A stretch of 11,489 nt of DNA from an uncultured Oscillospiraceae bacterium (lineage in GTDB: Bacteria; Bacillota; Clostridia; Oscillospirales; Oscillospiraceae): contig CAKTEB010000076.1 in NCBI GenBank assembly GCA_934546685.1, positions 1 through 11,489 of the forward strand, in the 5' to 3' direction. Positions 1-6,628 of this stretch are shown piece after piece. The notes below the pieces were generated by a model that saw only the letters and a list, made by a program, of their open reading frames with translations, ran no database searches and had not been told where the DNA came from. Positions within the stretch are counted from its first letter, which is position 1, and every line of letters starts with the position of its first letter. The translations under genes and the position numbers were made by a program.

Positions 1-1
1 C

Positions 2-1618
2 TATGATTACTTCATGGGCCTTGCCGGTCAGCTCCCCGGGGTGGACATTGCGGGGATCATTTCCGCGGCCAACAGCCTGGACACCATGTTCCTGGGCATC
101 AACCTGTCTCAGGTGCCGCCCATCTGGCCCATTGCGCTCATTACCCTGGTTCCGGTGCTGTCCTGCGGCTCTACGTTCCTGCTGTGCTGGGCCCAGAACC
201 GGGACAACGTCCTCCAGAAGGAGCAGGGCTTCCTGAGCCGCTGGGGTGTGACGATCTTCACCGTGGCGTTCTCCACCTACTTTACCTATCTGGTGCCCGC
301 AGGCGTGGGCCTGTACTGGATCGCCAGCAATCTCTTTGCTATCGCCAACCTCTACTTTATGAACTTCCTCTACAAACCCTCCAAGTATATCGACTATGAG
401 GCTCTGGAGGAGAGCAAGCAGGAGCTGGAGGCCCTGAAGGCCAAGGACGCTCAGAAGAAAAAGGAGCTGGAGCCCTACAAAAAGCAGGAGAGCGAGGATT
501 ACCACCGGTTTCTGTCGGATAAGGAGCACAAGCAGCTGGTCTTCTACAGCGAGGGCAGCGGCTTCTATAAGTACTTTGCGGGCATGATCGACTATGTGCT
601 CAGGCATTCGGATATCGTGATCCACTATATCACCTCGGATCCCAAGGACGCGGTGTTCTCCATGAACGAGCCGAAGCTGAAGCCCTACTACATCGGCGAA
701 ATGAAGCTCATCACCCTGATGATGAAGATGGACGCGGATATGGTCATCATGACCATGCCGGATCTGGAGACTTACCACATCAAGCGCAGCCTTGTGCGGA
801 AGGACATCGAGTATATCTACACCGACCACGGCGTCAGCTCCGACAACATGACCCTGCGGACCCATGCCCTGGATCACTTTGACACCCTGTTCTGCGTGGG
901 CCCCCACCAGATGGAGGAGGCCCGGGCCATTGAGAAGCTCTATAACCTAAAGCCCCGGCGGCTGGTTCAGGTGGGCTACGGTCTGCTGGACGAGATGACT
1001 GAGGCCTGGGAGAACACCCCCAAGGTGCCCCATGACAAAAAGACCATCCTGGTGGCGCCCTCCTGGCAGAAGGACAACATTATGGACTCCTGCATCGACA
1101 CCCTCATCGAGCAGTTCCTGCGGCCCGGGGTGCGGCTCATCATCCGGCCCCATCCCCAGTATGTGCGGCTCTACGGCGAGAAGCTGGAGGGGCTGGAGGC
1201 ACGGTATCAGGACAAGCTGGGGGAGGATTTTGTCATCCAGACGGATTTCAGCTCTACCGATACGGTCTACAGTGCGGATCTGCTGGTCACTGACTGGTCC
1301 AACGTTGGCTTTGAGTTCGCCTTGTCCACACTGAAGCCGGTGCTCTATATCAATACCCCCATGAAGATCATGAACCCGGAGTACGACAAGATCGACGTGG
1401 TGCCCTTTGATATCCGCATCCGGGGGCAGCTGGGCGGCGAGCTGGAGCTCAGTGAGCTCCAAAAGGCCGGAGATATGGCCATGGATCTTCTGTCCCGGCC
1501 CGATGAATTCCGGGAGACCATCCAGGCTGTCAAGGAAAAGGAAATCTACAATCTGGGCCACGGAGCCGAGGCTGCGGGACGCTACATCGTAAAGCGCCTG
1601 GGCAGCCGCAATGGCTGA
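2..1618 (+). CDS. YidC/Oxa1-type membrane domain fused to CDP-glycerol glycerophosphotransferase (5' end missing)
   Basis: The reading frame is open from the first bases, so the N-terminus lies outside the window. Residues are numbered from the codon at base 2. Residues 1-125 hold hydrophobic helices ending in a YidC-like signature (PAGVGLYWIASNLF, about 99-112). Residues 131-175 are Lys/Glu-rich and probably a coiled-coil linker. From about 177 the protein resembles TagF-type glycerophosphotransferases, which transfer glycerol-phosphate (or similar) units from a CDP-activated donor to build teichoic acid. Visible motifs are DHG (His276, equivalent to the WHG histidine), RPHP (His384) and TDWSN (Asp431). 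The domain should face the cytoplasm. YidC normally ends shortly after its last helix, so the fusion is unusual. No stop or restart separates the halves. The downstream small-protein and lic-like genes support a role in cell-surface polymer synthesis. Whether the YidC part still inserts proteins is unknown. Confidence 0.8.
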   Translation, partial: YDYFMGLAGQLPGVDIAGIISAANSLDTMFLGINLSQVPPIWPIALITLVPVLSCGSTFLLCWAQNRDNVLQKEQGFLSRWGVTIFTVAFSTYFTYLVPAGVGLYWIASNLFAIANLYFMNFLYKPSKYIDYEALEESKQELEALKAKDAQKKKELEPYKKQESEDYHRFLSDKEHKQLVFYSEGSGFYKYFAGMIDYVLRHSDIVIHYITSDPKDAVFSMNEPKLKPYYIGEMKLITLMMKMDADMVIMTMPDLETYHIKRSLVRKDIEYIYTDHGVSSDNMTLRTHALDHFDTLFCVGPHQMEEARAIEKLYNLKPRRLVQVGYGLLDEMTEAWENTPKVPHDKKTILVAPSWQKDNIMDSCIDTLIEQFLRPGVRLIIRPHPQYVRLYGEKLEGLEARYQDKLGEDFVIQTDFSSTDTVYSADLLVTDWSNVGFEFALSTLKPVLYINTPMKIMNPEYDKIDVVPFDIRIRGQLGGELELSELQKAGDMAMDLLSRPDEFRETIQAVKEKEIYNLGHGAEAAGRYIVKRLGSRNG

Positions 1619-1654
1619 GAACGCCCAACCCATATTTTTAGGAGGAACCATACC

Positions 1655-1960
1655 ATGAAACATGCAAAGAAACTTTTGAGCTGCGCCTATTTCGGCTTCT
1701 TCTCCGCGCTGCTGCTCAGCGCCCCGGCTATGGCCTATCTGGATCCCGGCACCGTGACCTATGTGGTGTCTATGATCGCGGGCCTGTTTATCGCGGGCGG
1801 CGCGGCCCTGGCCATCTTCCGCCGGAAGATCAAGCTGTTTTTCCAGAACCTTGGAAAGAAAAAGGACACAGCCACCGAGACCACTCGGGAGGACCTGGGC
1901 GGGGAGTTTAACCCCATGGACGATGTGGTGGATCCTATGGACGACAGCAAGAACGTCTGA
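1655..1960 (+). CDS. Small secreted/membrane 'YLDPG' protein of unknown function
   Basis: This is a 101-residue protein. It has a Lys-rich N-terminus, a hydrophobic stretch and a probable signal-peptidase site (APAMA before Tyr28). The mature part begins YLDPGT, followed by one membrane helix (about 35-54), a basic patch (RRKIKLFF) and an acidic, Asp-rich tail. Short proteins with this YLDPG start plus one helix recur in Firmicutes near surface-polysaccharide genes; this is from memory and no function is established. An AGGAGG ribosome site (1640-1645) precedes the ATG. It starts 36 bases after the fusion gene and its stop lies six bases before the kinase gene, so it is in the same operon. 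A structural partner of the membrane glycerophosphotransferase is possible but is only inferred. Confidence 0.75.
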   Translation: MKHAKKLLSCAYFGFFSALLLSAPAMAYLDPGTVTYVVSMIAGLFIAGGAALAIFRRKIKLFFQNLGKKKDTATETTREDLGGEFNPMDDVVDPMDDSKNV

Positions 1961-1966
1961 CGCCCT

Positions 1967-2890
1967 ATGGATGCTTGTCACAGAACACGGTTCCTCACGG
2001 AGGAGGCCCTGGGCTTCATTGAGAAGACTCTGGGCGCCGGGAGAGACCAGATCACAGACGTTCAGCCTACCTCGGCCGGCATGACCAACCGCTCCTTCCG
2101 CTTTGTCTGCGGCGGTACCCAGTACATTCTCCGGGTGCCGGGGGAGGGGACGGACAAGCTGATCAACCGTCGTCAGGAGGCGGAGAATTACCGGGTATTA
2201 AACGGAGACAGCATCACGGACCATGTGCTCGCCATCGACCCGGAGACCGGCTACAAGCTGGCTACCTATTGGACGAATACCCGCAACTGCGACCCTAAGG
2301 ATCCCCAGGAGGTAAAGCGGTGCATGACCCTGCTGCGGCAGTTCCACGCCAAGGCCCTGACGGTGCCCCATGCCTTTGACCTCTATCAGGAGATCGACTT
2401 TTATGAGAGCCTTATGGGCACATCGGTGTACCCGGACTATGACGAGGTGCGGCTCCGCTGCCTGTCTATGCGGCCCTTTTTGGAGCGGCAGCCCCGGGAT
2501 TACATCCTGACCCATGTGGACGCGGTGCCGGACAACTTCCTGTTCGTGGAGGAAAACGGCCGGGAGACCCTGCATCTCATCGACTGGGAGTACGCGGGCA
2601 TGAACGACCCGCATCTGGATATCGCCATGTTCGCCATCTATGCGGGCTATGACCGGGCAGAGCTTGACCAACTCATGACCTGGTACTTTGAAGGGCCCTG
2701 CGACAGGGATGTCCAGCTCAAGATCTATTGCTATGTGGCGCTGGGCGGCCTGCTCTGGAGCAACTGGTGCGAATACAAAAAGGAGCTGGGCGTGGACTTT
2801 GGTGGCTACGCCCTGATGCAGTACCGCTACGCCTCGGAGTATTCTCAGCTGTTTCTCCAGGAGATGGCCCGGCGTAATGGAGGGAAATGA
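1967..2890 (+). CDS. licA: Choline/ethanolamine kinase family protein (LicA-like)
   Basis: This 307-residue cytosolic kinase is expected to phosphorylate choline (or ethanolamine) with ATP, the first step in making CDP-choline for surface decoration. Visible signatures are an ATP-loop-like SAGMTNRSF (36-44), the catalytic loop of the aminoglycoside/choline kinase fold, HVDAVPDN (His183, Asp185, Asn190), and the metal-binding DWEYAG (Asp206), followed by DPHLDIAMF. The length matches bacterial LicA proteins. The ATG lies six bases after the previous stop and has no strong ribosome site of its own, so it probably depends on translational coupling. The next gene, a LicC-like nucleotidyltransferase, starts three bases after this stop, which strongly supports the pathway. 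Choline versus ethanolamine cannot be decided from sequence alone. Confidence 0.85.
   Translation: MDACHRTRFLTEEALGFIEKTLGAGRDQITDVQPTSAGMTNRSFRFVCGGTQYILRVPGEGTDKLINRRQEAENYRVLNGDSITDHVLAIDPETGYKLATYWTNTRNCDPKDPQEVKRCMTLLRQFHAKALTVPHAFDLYQEIDFYESLMGTSVYPDYDEVRLRCLSMRPFLERQPRDYILTHVDAVPDNFLFVEENGRETLHLIDWEYAGMNDPHLDIAMFAIYAGYDRAELDQLMTWYFEGPCDRDVQLKIYCYVALGGLLWSNWCEYKKELGVDFGGYALMQYRYASEYSQLFLQEMARRNGGK
2879..2884 (+). promoter_or_regulatory. Ribosome binding site that fixes the TTG start of the LicC-like gene
   Basis: GGAGGG lies inside the end of the kinase gene, nine bases before the TTG at 2894. A nearby ATG at 2887 is in another frame, so TTG is the supported start. Confidence 0.65.
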
Positions 2891-2893
2891 AAC

Positions 2894-3595
2894 TTGAATC
2901 TGGCAAAACGGGCTATCATCATGGCAGCCGGTCTCGGAAATCGGATGCGGCCCATTACAGATACGGTCCCCAAGCCTCTGGTACGGGTGGGGGGACAGCG
3001 AATGATCGACACGATTATTTCGGCGCTCCACGCAAACGAGATCCAGGAGATCTATGTGGTGGTGGGGCACCTCAAAGAAGCGTTTTATGACCTGCCCCGG
3101 GAGAATCCGGGGCTTACGCTTATTGAAAACCCGGATTATCTCACCTGCAACAATATCTCGTCGCTCTATTACGCGCGGGAGCATCTGGAGGATGTCATCA
3201 TTTTAGACGGCGACCAGCTGATCCGAGATTCGAGCATTTTGGATCCCCGGTTTGACCGCTCCGGCTACTGCTGCGTCTGGCGGGACGCGCCCACGGAGGA
3301 GTGGGTGCTGACCTTGGAGCGGGGCGTTGTGACCGCATGCAGCCGCACCGGCGCAGACCACGGCTGGGAGCTCCACAGCGTGTCTTTCTGGTCCCGGGAG
3401 GACGGACAGCGGCTCCGAAGGCATCTGGAGCGGGAGTATATGGAGAAGCGCCACCGGGATATCTACTGGGACGACGTGGCGTTGTTCTGCTATCCGGAGG
3501 AATACGCCCTGGGGCTCCGGCCCATTCCGGCGGAGAGCCTGCGGGAGATCGACAGCTATGAGGAGCTGAAGCAGCTGGATCCCAGCTACCCCTAA
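2894..3595 (+). CDS. licC: CTP:phosphocholine cytidylyltransferase-like nucleotidyltransferase (LicC-like)
   Basis: This 233-residue cytosolic enzyme of the sugar-phosphate/choline-phosphate nucleotidyltransferase fold is predicted to join phosphocholine to CMP from CTP, giving CDP-choline. The N-terminal nucleotide-binding signature AAGLGNRMRP with PKPL (residues 11-29) is clear. A metal-binding LDGD follows (Asp105, Asp107). NNISSLYYA resembles the substrate region of LicC proteins, and a late YWDDVAL matches the second metal-ligand region. It begins at TTG, with a GGAGGG site nine bases upstream inside the kinase gene. It sits between the kinase and a BCCT transporter with almost no spacing, so the three are probably made together. 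Related enzymes activate sugar phosphates or other amino-alcohol phosphates, so the exact substrate is inferred from context. Confidence 0.83.
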   Translation: MNLAKRAIIMAAGLGNRMRPITDTVPKPLVRVGGQRMIDTIISALHANEIQEIYVVVGHLKEAFYDLPRENPGLTLIENPDYLTCNNISSLYYAREHLEDVIILDGDQLIRDSSILDPRFDRSGYCCVWRDAPTEEWVLTLERGVVTACSRTGADHGWELHSVSFWSREDGQRLRRHLEREYMEKRHRDIYWDDVALFCYPEEYALGLRPIPAESLREIDSYEELKQLDPSYP

Positions 3596-3601
3596 GGGAG
3601 G
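3596..3601 (+). promoter_or_regulatory. Ribosome binding site that decides the BCCT start
   Basis: GGGAGG directly touches the ATG at 3602 but is six bases from the in-frame ATG at 3608. The second ATG is therefore the likely start. Confidence 0.6.
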
Positions 3602-3607
3602 ATGAAT

Positions 3608-5140
3608 ATGAAGCATACCACCTCTGATACCAAGCGCATTGACTGGATAATTACCCTGGTGCCCCTGCTGCTGATCGTGGGCCTGTGCATCGTGTTTATG
3701 GTGCTGCCGGAGCAGGCCGGGGCGGTGCTCAGCCAGATCCGGTTCTTTTTCGGAGATACCTTCGGCGTGTACTATCTCATCATCGGCCTGGGCATGCTGA
3801 TCCTTTCCATCTATATCGCGGCCTCCAAGTATGGAGGCATCGTGCTGGGAGGGCCCGACGAGAAGCCCAAGTATTCCTTCTTCGCCTGGGGCTCCATGAT
3901 GTTTACCGCGGGATTGGCGGCGGATATCCTGTACTACTCCTTCTCGGAGTGGGTTATGTACGCGGCGGATCCCCACATGGCAGAGATGGGCAGCATTCAG
4001 CAGTGGGCGGGGGTGTTCCCAATTTTCCATTGGAGCCTGGTGCCCTGGGCCTTCTATCTGGTGCTGGCCGCGGCCTTCGGCTATATGCTCCATGTGCGCA
4101 GCGTCAGCCGGCAGAAGTACTCCGAGGCCTGCCGCCCGGTGCTGGGAAAGCACACTGACGGACTGCCGGGACGGCTCATTGATCTTTTGGCGGTGTTTGC
4201 TCTGCTGGCTGGAACTGCCACAACCTTCTCCGTGGCAACGCCCCTGATGGCCAGCGTCATCAATGCCCTGTTCGGGGTCCACCTGAACGAGACTGTGGTG
4301 ACCATCTGCATTCTGATCGTCACCTGCGTTATCTACACCACCTGCCTGCTCCGGGGCTTCTCCGGGATCAGCCTGCTGGCCAAGGCCTGCATTTATCTGT
4401 TCTTCGGCATTCTGGCCTATGTGCTGCTGTTCACCGGCAGCACCAAGTACATCATCGAGACGGGCCTCACTTCCCTGGGAACCATGCTGGGGAACTTTCT
4501 GGAGCTGTCCACCTATACCGATCCCCTGCGCACCTCCAGCTTCCCCCAGAACTGGACCATTTACTACTGGGCCTACTGGATGGTGTGGTGTGTGGCGGCG
4601 CCCTTCTTCATCGGCAATATCTCCCGGGGCCGGACCATCCGGCAGACCATTCTGGGGGGCTATGTGTTCGGGATCGGCTCCACCATTCTGAGCTTTATTA
4701 TCCTGGGCAACTACTCCATGCACCTCCAGGTCACCGGAGCCATGGACTTCGTGGCAGATTATATCCAGAACGGCGACCCCTACGGACTGATCGTCTCCAT
4801 CATCGAGACCATGCCCTGTGCCAAGCTGGTGATGGTGGTGCTGCTGCTGACCATGATTGCCTTCTATGCCACCTCCTTTGATTCCATCGCCCTGACAGCC
4901 TCCTGCTATAGCTATCACCGACTGGGGGAGAATGAAATGCCGCATAAGCTCATCCAGCTCATGTGGTGCATCCTGCTGATCCTCCTGCCCATTGCGCTGA
5001 TCTTCGCGGAGAGCTCCATGAACAGCCTGCAAACCGTGAGTATCATTGCGGCGTTCCCCATTGGAATCGTGATGATCCTGATCGTGTGGAGCTTCCTGAG
5101 GGACGGCGGGCAGTATCTCAGAAAATTGAACCAAAAATGA
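3608..5140 (+). CDS. BCCT family (betaine/choline/carnitine) transporter
   Basis: This is an integral membrane carrier of 510 residues, about the usual size for the twelve-helix BCCT family, which imports quaternary-ammonium compounds. Visible marks are HWSLVPWAFY in TM4, which supplies aromatic-box residues, and the family signature NWTIYYWAYWMVW (from residue 315) followed by ISRGRTIRQ. The glycine-rich TM3 segment that is typically AGMGIG reads AGLAAD here (102-106), so substrate or ion coupling may differ from BetP and CaiT. It is the last gene of the lic-like operon, starting 12 bases after the LicC-like gene and ending just before a strong terminator. Context suggests that it supplies choline for CDP-choline synthesis, the role of LicB in other bacteria, although LicB belongs to another transporter family. 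Betaine or carnitine uptake is an alternative. Confidence 0.9.
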   Translation: MKHTTSDTKRIDWIITLVPLLLIVGLCIVFMVLPEQAGAVLSQIRFFFGDTFGVYYLIIGLGMLILSIYIAASKYGGIVLGGPDEKPKYSFFAWGSMMFTAGLAADILYYSFSEWVMYAADPHMAEMGSIQQWAGVFPIFHWSLVPWAFYLVLAAAFGYMLHVRSVSRQKYSEACRPVLGKHTDGLPGRLIDLLAVFALLAGTATTFSVATPLMASVINALFGVHLNETVVTICILIVTCVIYTTCLLRGFSGISLLAKACIYLFFGILAYVLLFTGSTKYIIETGLTSLGTMLGNFLELSTYTDPLRTSSFPQNWTIYYWAYWMVWCVAAPFFIGNISRGRTIRQTILGGYVFGIGSTILSFIILGNYSMHLQVTGAMDFVADYIQNGDPYGLIVSIIETMPCAKLVMVVLLLTMIAFYATSFDSIALTASCYSYHRLGENEMPHKLIQLMWCILLILLPIALIFAESSMNSLQTVSIIAAFPIGIVMILIVWSFLRDGGQYLRKLNQK

Positions 5141-5145
5141 CAAGA

Positions 5146-5181
5146 CGGCTGACCCGGAGCGCTCCGGGTCAGCCGCGTTTT
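5146..5181 (+). terminator. Intrinsic terminator of the lic-like operon
   Basis: A perfect 30-base palindrome (5146-5160 against 5161-5175), able to form a very GC-rich hairpin, is followed by CGTTTT. It starts six bases after the BCCT stop. Confidence 0.85.
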
Positions 5182-5193
5182 ATGCTGCGGTTC

Positions 5194-5230
5194 AAAAAAA
5201 CGACGGCCGCTGCATCCTGCACAGCGGCCG
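5194..5230 (-). terminator. Intrinsic terminator of the DUF2325 gene
   Basis: A nine-base GC-rich stem (5204-5212 with 5222-5230) with a nine-base loop is flanked on its left by seven A residues (5194-5200). Read leftward these give a U tract. It lies about 60 bases beyond the stop of the leftward gene. Confidence 0.75.
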
Positions 5231-5290
5231 CCAGGGAGGAATTTACCCGGGGGGTGTCCGGGAAACCAGAAACGTGCGAAAATCAAAGGC

Positions 5291-5572
5291 TCAGGAGGCA
5301 TGAGAGGCCAGAGCCTGCTGCAGCGCGGAGGCGCTGGAGGAATGAACATGCAGCACCGGAACGCCGTTCTTCTTGGCCTCCTGGGTGGCGCAGATCATCA
5401 TTTTGTGAGAGACCGTACCGGTGAACAGGATCATGAGATCCGGGGAGCCGATCTTCTTCTTCATGGGGCCGTTTTCCTTGGCGAATACTTTGGCCTTATA
5501 GCCGTTCTTTTTGCATATCTCCTGGTAGCGGCATACCATACATTCGTTGCCGCCGATAATTACTACGCTCAT
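5291..5572 (-). CDS. DUF2325 domain-containing small protein
   Basis: This 93-residue soluble protein covers essentially the whole DUF2325 fold. It begins SVVIIGGNE, has three cysteines (Cys11, Cys14, Cys20) near the N-terminus, a TVSHKMM segment (His56) and the typical end VLHVHSSS (His75, His77). The biochemical role is not established. The clustered Cys and His residues would allow metal binding or redox sensing, which is inference. The start has an AAAGGA ribosome site eight bases upstream. It is a single-gene unit with its own promoter, paired inverted repeats in the leader and its own terminator, transcribed away from the phospholipase gene. The operator pair suggests tight control by a repressor, perhaps metal-responsive. 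Confidence 0.85.
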   Translation of the reverse strand: MSVVIIGGNECMVCRYQEICKKNGYKAKVFAKENGPMKKKIGSPDLMILFTGTVSHKMMICATQEAKKNGVPVLHVHSSSASALQQALASHAS

Positions 5573-5591
5573 AATGAATGTCCTTTCTATA

Positions 5592-5607
5592 GTTAGAGAA
5601 AACTAAT
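5592..5607 (-). promoter_or_regulatory. Putative operator, copy 1 (GTTAG-N6-CTAAT)
   Basis: GTTAG and CTAAT half-sites are separated by six bases, 34 bases centre to centre from a second, more perfect copy. It lies between the promoter and the ribosome site of the DUF2325 gene. The half-sites resemble those of DtxR/MntR-type repressors, but the six-base gap differs from the classical DtxR box. Confidence 0.5.
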
Positions 5608-5625
5608 TCATATGTATCAAAATGA

Positions 5626-5641
5626 GTTAGATATTACTAAC
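5626..5641 (-). promoter_or_regulatory. Putative operator, copy 2 (GTTAG-N6-CTAAC)
   Basis: This is a perfect five-base inverted repeat with a six-base spacer, just downstream of the expected transcription start of the leftward promoter. A bound protein here would block initiation or early elongation. Confidence 0.55.
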
Positions 5642-5649
5642 TTGCCGCT

Positions 5650-5678
5650 ATTCTACCATGGATTTCCCACCCTGTCAA
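5650..5678 (-). promoter_or_regulatory. Promoter of the DUF2325 gene
   Basis: Read leftward, TTGACA (5673-5678) is followed by exactly 17 bases and then TAGAAT (5650-5655). This is a near-consensus housekeeping sigma promoter. Confidence 0.8.
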
Positions 5679-5756
5679 TAGGCATTCTCGAAGAAATCTA
5701 AAATTTTTAGGTTTCTATGCAGAGAATTTTACAGAGTCCCCGGCGCAGAATTTACA

Positions 5757-5785
5757 TTGCTATTCTAAGCTATCTGTGATACAGT
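5757..5785 (+). promoter_or_regulatory. Possible promoter of the phospholipase-transporter pair
   Basis: TTGCTA, 17 bases, then TACAGT. Each hexamer matches the consensus at four of six positions, with correct spacing, 24 bases before the GTG start. Confidence 0.4.
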
Positions 5786-5792
5786 TTAGGGG

Positions 5793-5799
5793 AAAGGAG
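5793..5799 (+). promoter_or_regulatory. Ribosome binding site that fixes the GTG start of the phospholipase gene
   Basis: AAAGGAG lies nine bases before the GTG at 5809. The in-frame GTG at 5776 has no such site and falls within the probable promoter. Confidence 0.65.
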
Positions 5800-5808
5800 C
5801 TGATAAAC

Positions 5809-6600
5809 GTGCCCACTACCTATGCACATTATCGTTTTGGCTGCGACGCTCTGGCGGCAATGCCCCAGGACCTCCGGCGTATTGTAGAAAAGTATCGGCA
5901 GCTCTATGACTTCGGCGTACACGGGCCGGATCTGCTGTTTTATGATAAGCCCTTCACCTCCACCCGGATCAACAAGATCGGCTATGAGAGCCATGAGCGC
6001 ACCGGCGTGGATTTCTTCACCCAGGCGGCCAAGGCCCTCCGGGCCTCTAACCGGAAGGAGGCGGCCCTCAGCTATCTGCTGGGAGTGCTGTGCCACTTCA
6101 CCCTGGATCGGGAGTGCCACCCCTATGTGGCGGAGAAGGAGCAGACCGGGGCCAGCCATTCGGAGATCGAGGCCAGCTTTGACCGGTATCTCATGGAGAA
6201 GGACGGCCTGGATCCGCTGCGGCACAATGTGACCCAGCACCTGATCCCCTCCCGGCTCAGCGCCCTGGTCATCGCGGATTTCTATCCGCCCCTGACGCCC
6301 AAGGATATCTACCACACGGAGAAATCCATGGTCTTCTATCTGAAGGCACTCATCGCCCCGCCGGGGCCCAAGCGCACAGCCCTTCTGGCGGGGCTCAAGG
6401 CCGCGGGCCATGCCTCCATCGGGGACATGCTGGTGCCCGAGACACAGAATCCCCGGTGCTGGGACAGCGATAAGATCCTCTGGGGCCGATATCAGGACGC
6501 CCTGCGGCTCTTTGAGGTGCTGCGCCCGGAGCTGATGGCCTTTATTCAGGACGGAACGCCCCTGGGCCTGGGCTTCTGCCATACCTTCGGCGCGGAATAA
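5809..6600 (+). CDS. Zinc-dependent phospholipase C family protein
   Basis: This 263-residue protein belongs to the zinc-dependent phospholipase C / S1-P1 nuclease-like family, whose secreted members hydrolyse phospholipid headgroup bonds. The zinc-ligand pattern is largely visible: His7 (MPTTYAHYRFG), HGPD (His38, Asp41), His62 (GYESHERTG), CHFTLDRECH (His96, Asp100, His104) and SHSEIE (His117, Glu121), the last being the HxxxE pair. There is no signal peptide, unlike secreted clostridial PLCs such as alpha-toxin, and no C-terminal membrane-binding domain, so it probably acts in the cytosol on an unknown substrate. The GTG start is supported by a well-spaced ribosome site, and the MPTTYAHYRFG opening fits the family. 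It is followed 28 bases later by an MFS transporter gene, probably in one operon. Confidence 0.82.
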   Translation: MPTTYAHYRFGCDALAAMPQDLRRIVEKYRQLYDFGVHGPDLLFYDKPFTSTRINKIGYESHERTGVDFFTQAAKALRASNRKEAALSYLLGVLCHFTLDRECHPYVAEKEQTGASHSEIEASFDRYLMEKDGLDPLRHNVTQHLIPSRLSALVIADFYPPLTPKDIYHTEKSMVFYLKALIAPPGPKRTALLAGLKAAGHASIGDMLVPETQNPRCWDSDKILWGRYQDALRLFEVLRPELMAFIQDGTPLGLGFCHTFGAE

Positions 6601-6628
6601 CTGCCCGGGGAGGAAAAGGAGAGAGAAA

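Noticed and set aside
947..1981. Leftward open frame opposite the glycerophosphotransferase domain and small protein
   Set aside because: It spans two real rightward genes, has no recognisable domain and no promoter or ribosome site that I could see.
3602..3607. Upstream ATG as start of the BCCT gene
   Set aside because: The ribosome site abuts it with no spacing, whereas the in-frame ATG six bases later is ideally spaced.
3203..5143. Long leftward open frame (646 codons) opposite the LicC-like and BCCT genes
   Set aside because: It is the antisense shadow of GC-rich genes: its product is rich in His, Gln and Gly, has no recognisable domain, and the opposite strand carries clear protein families.
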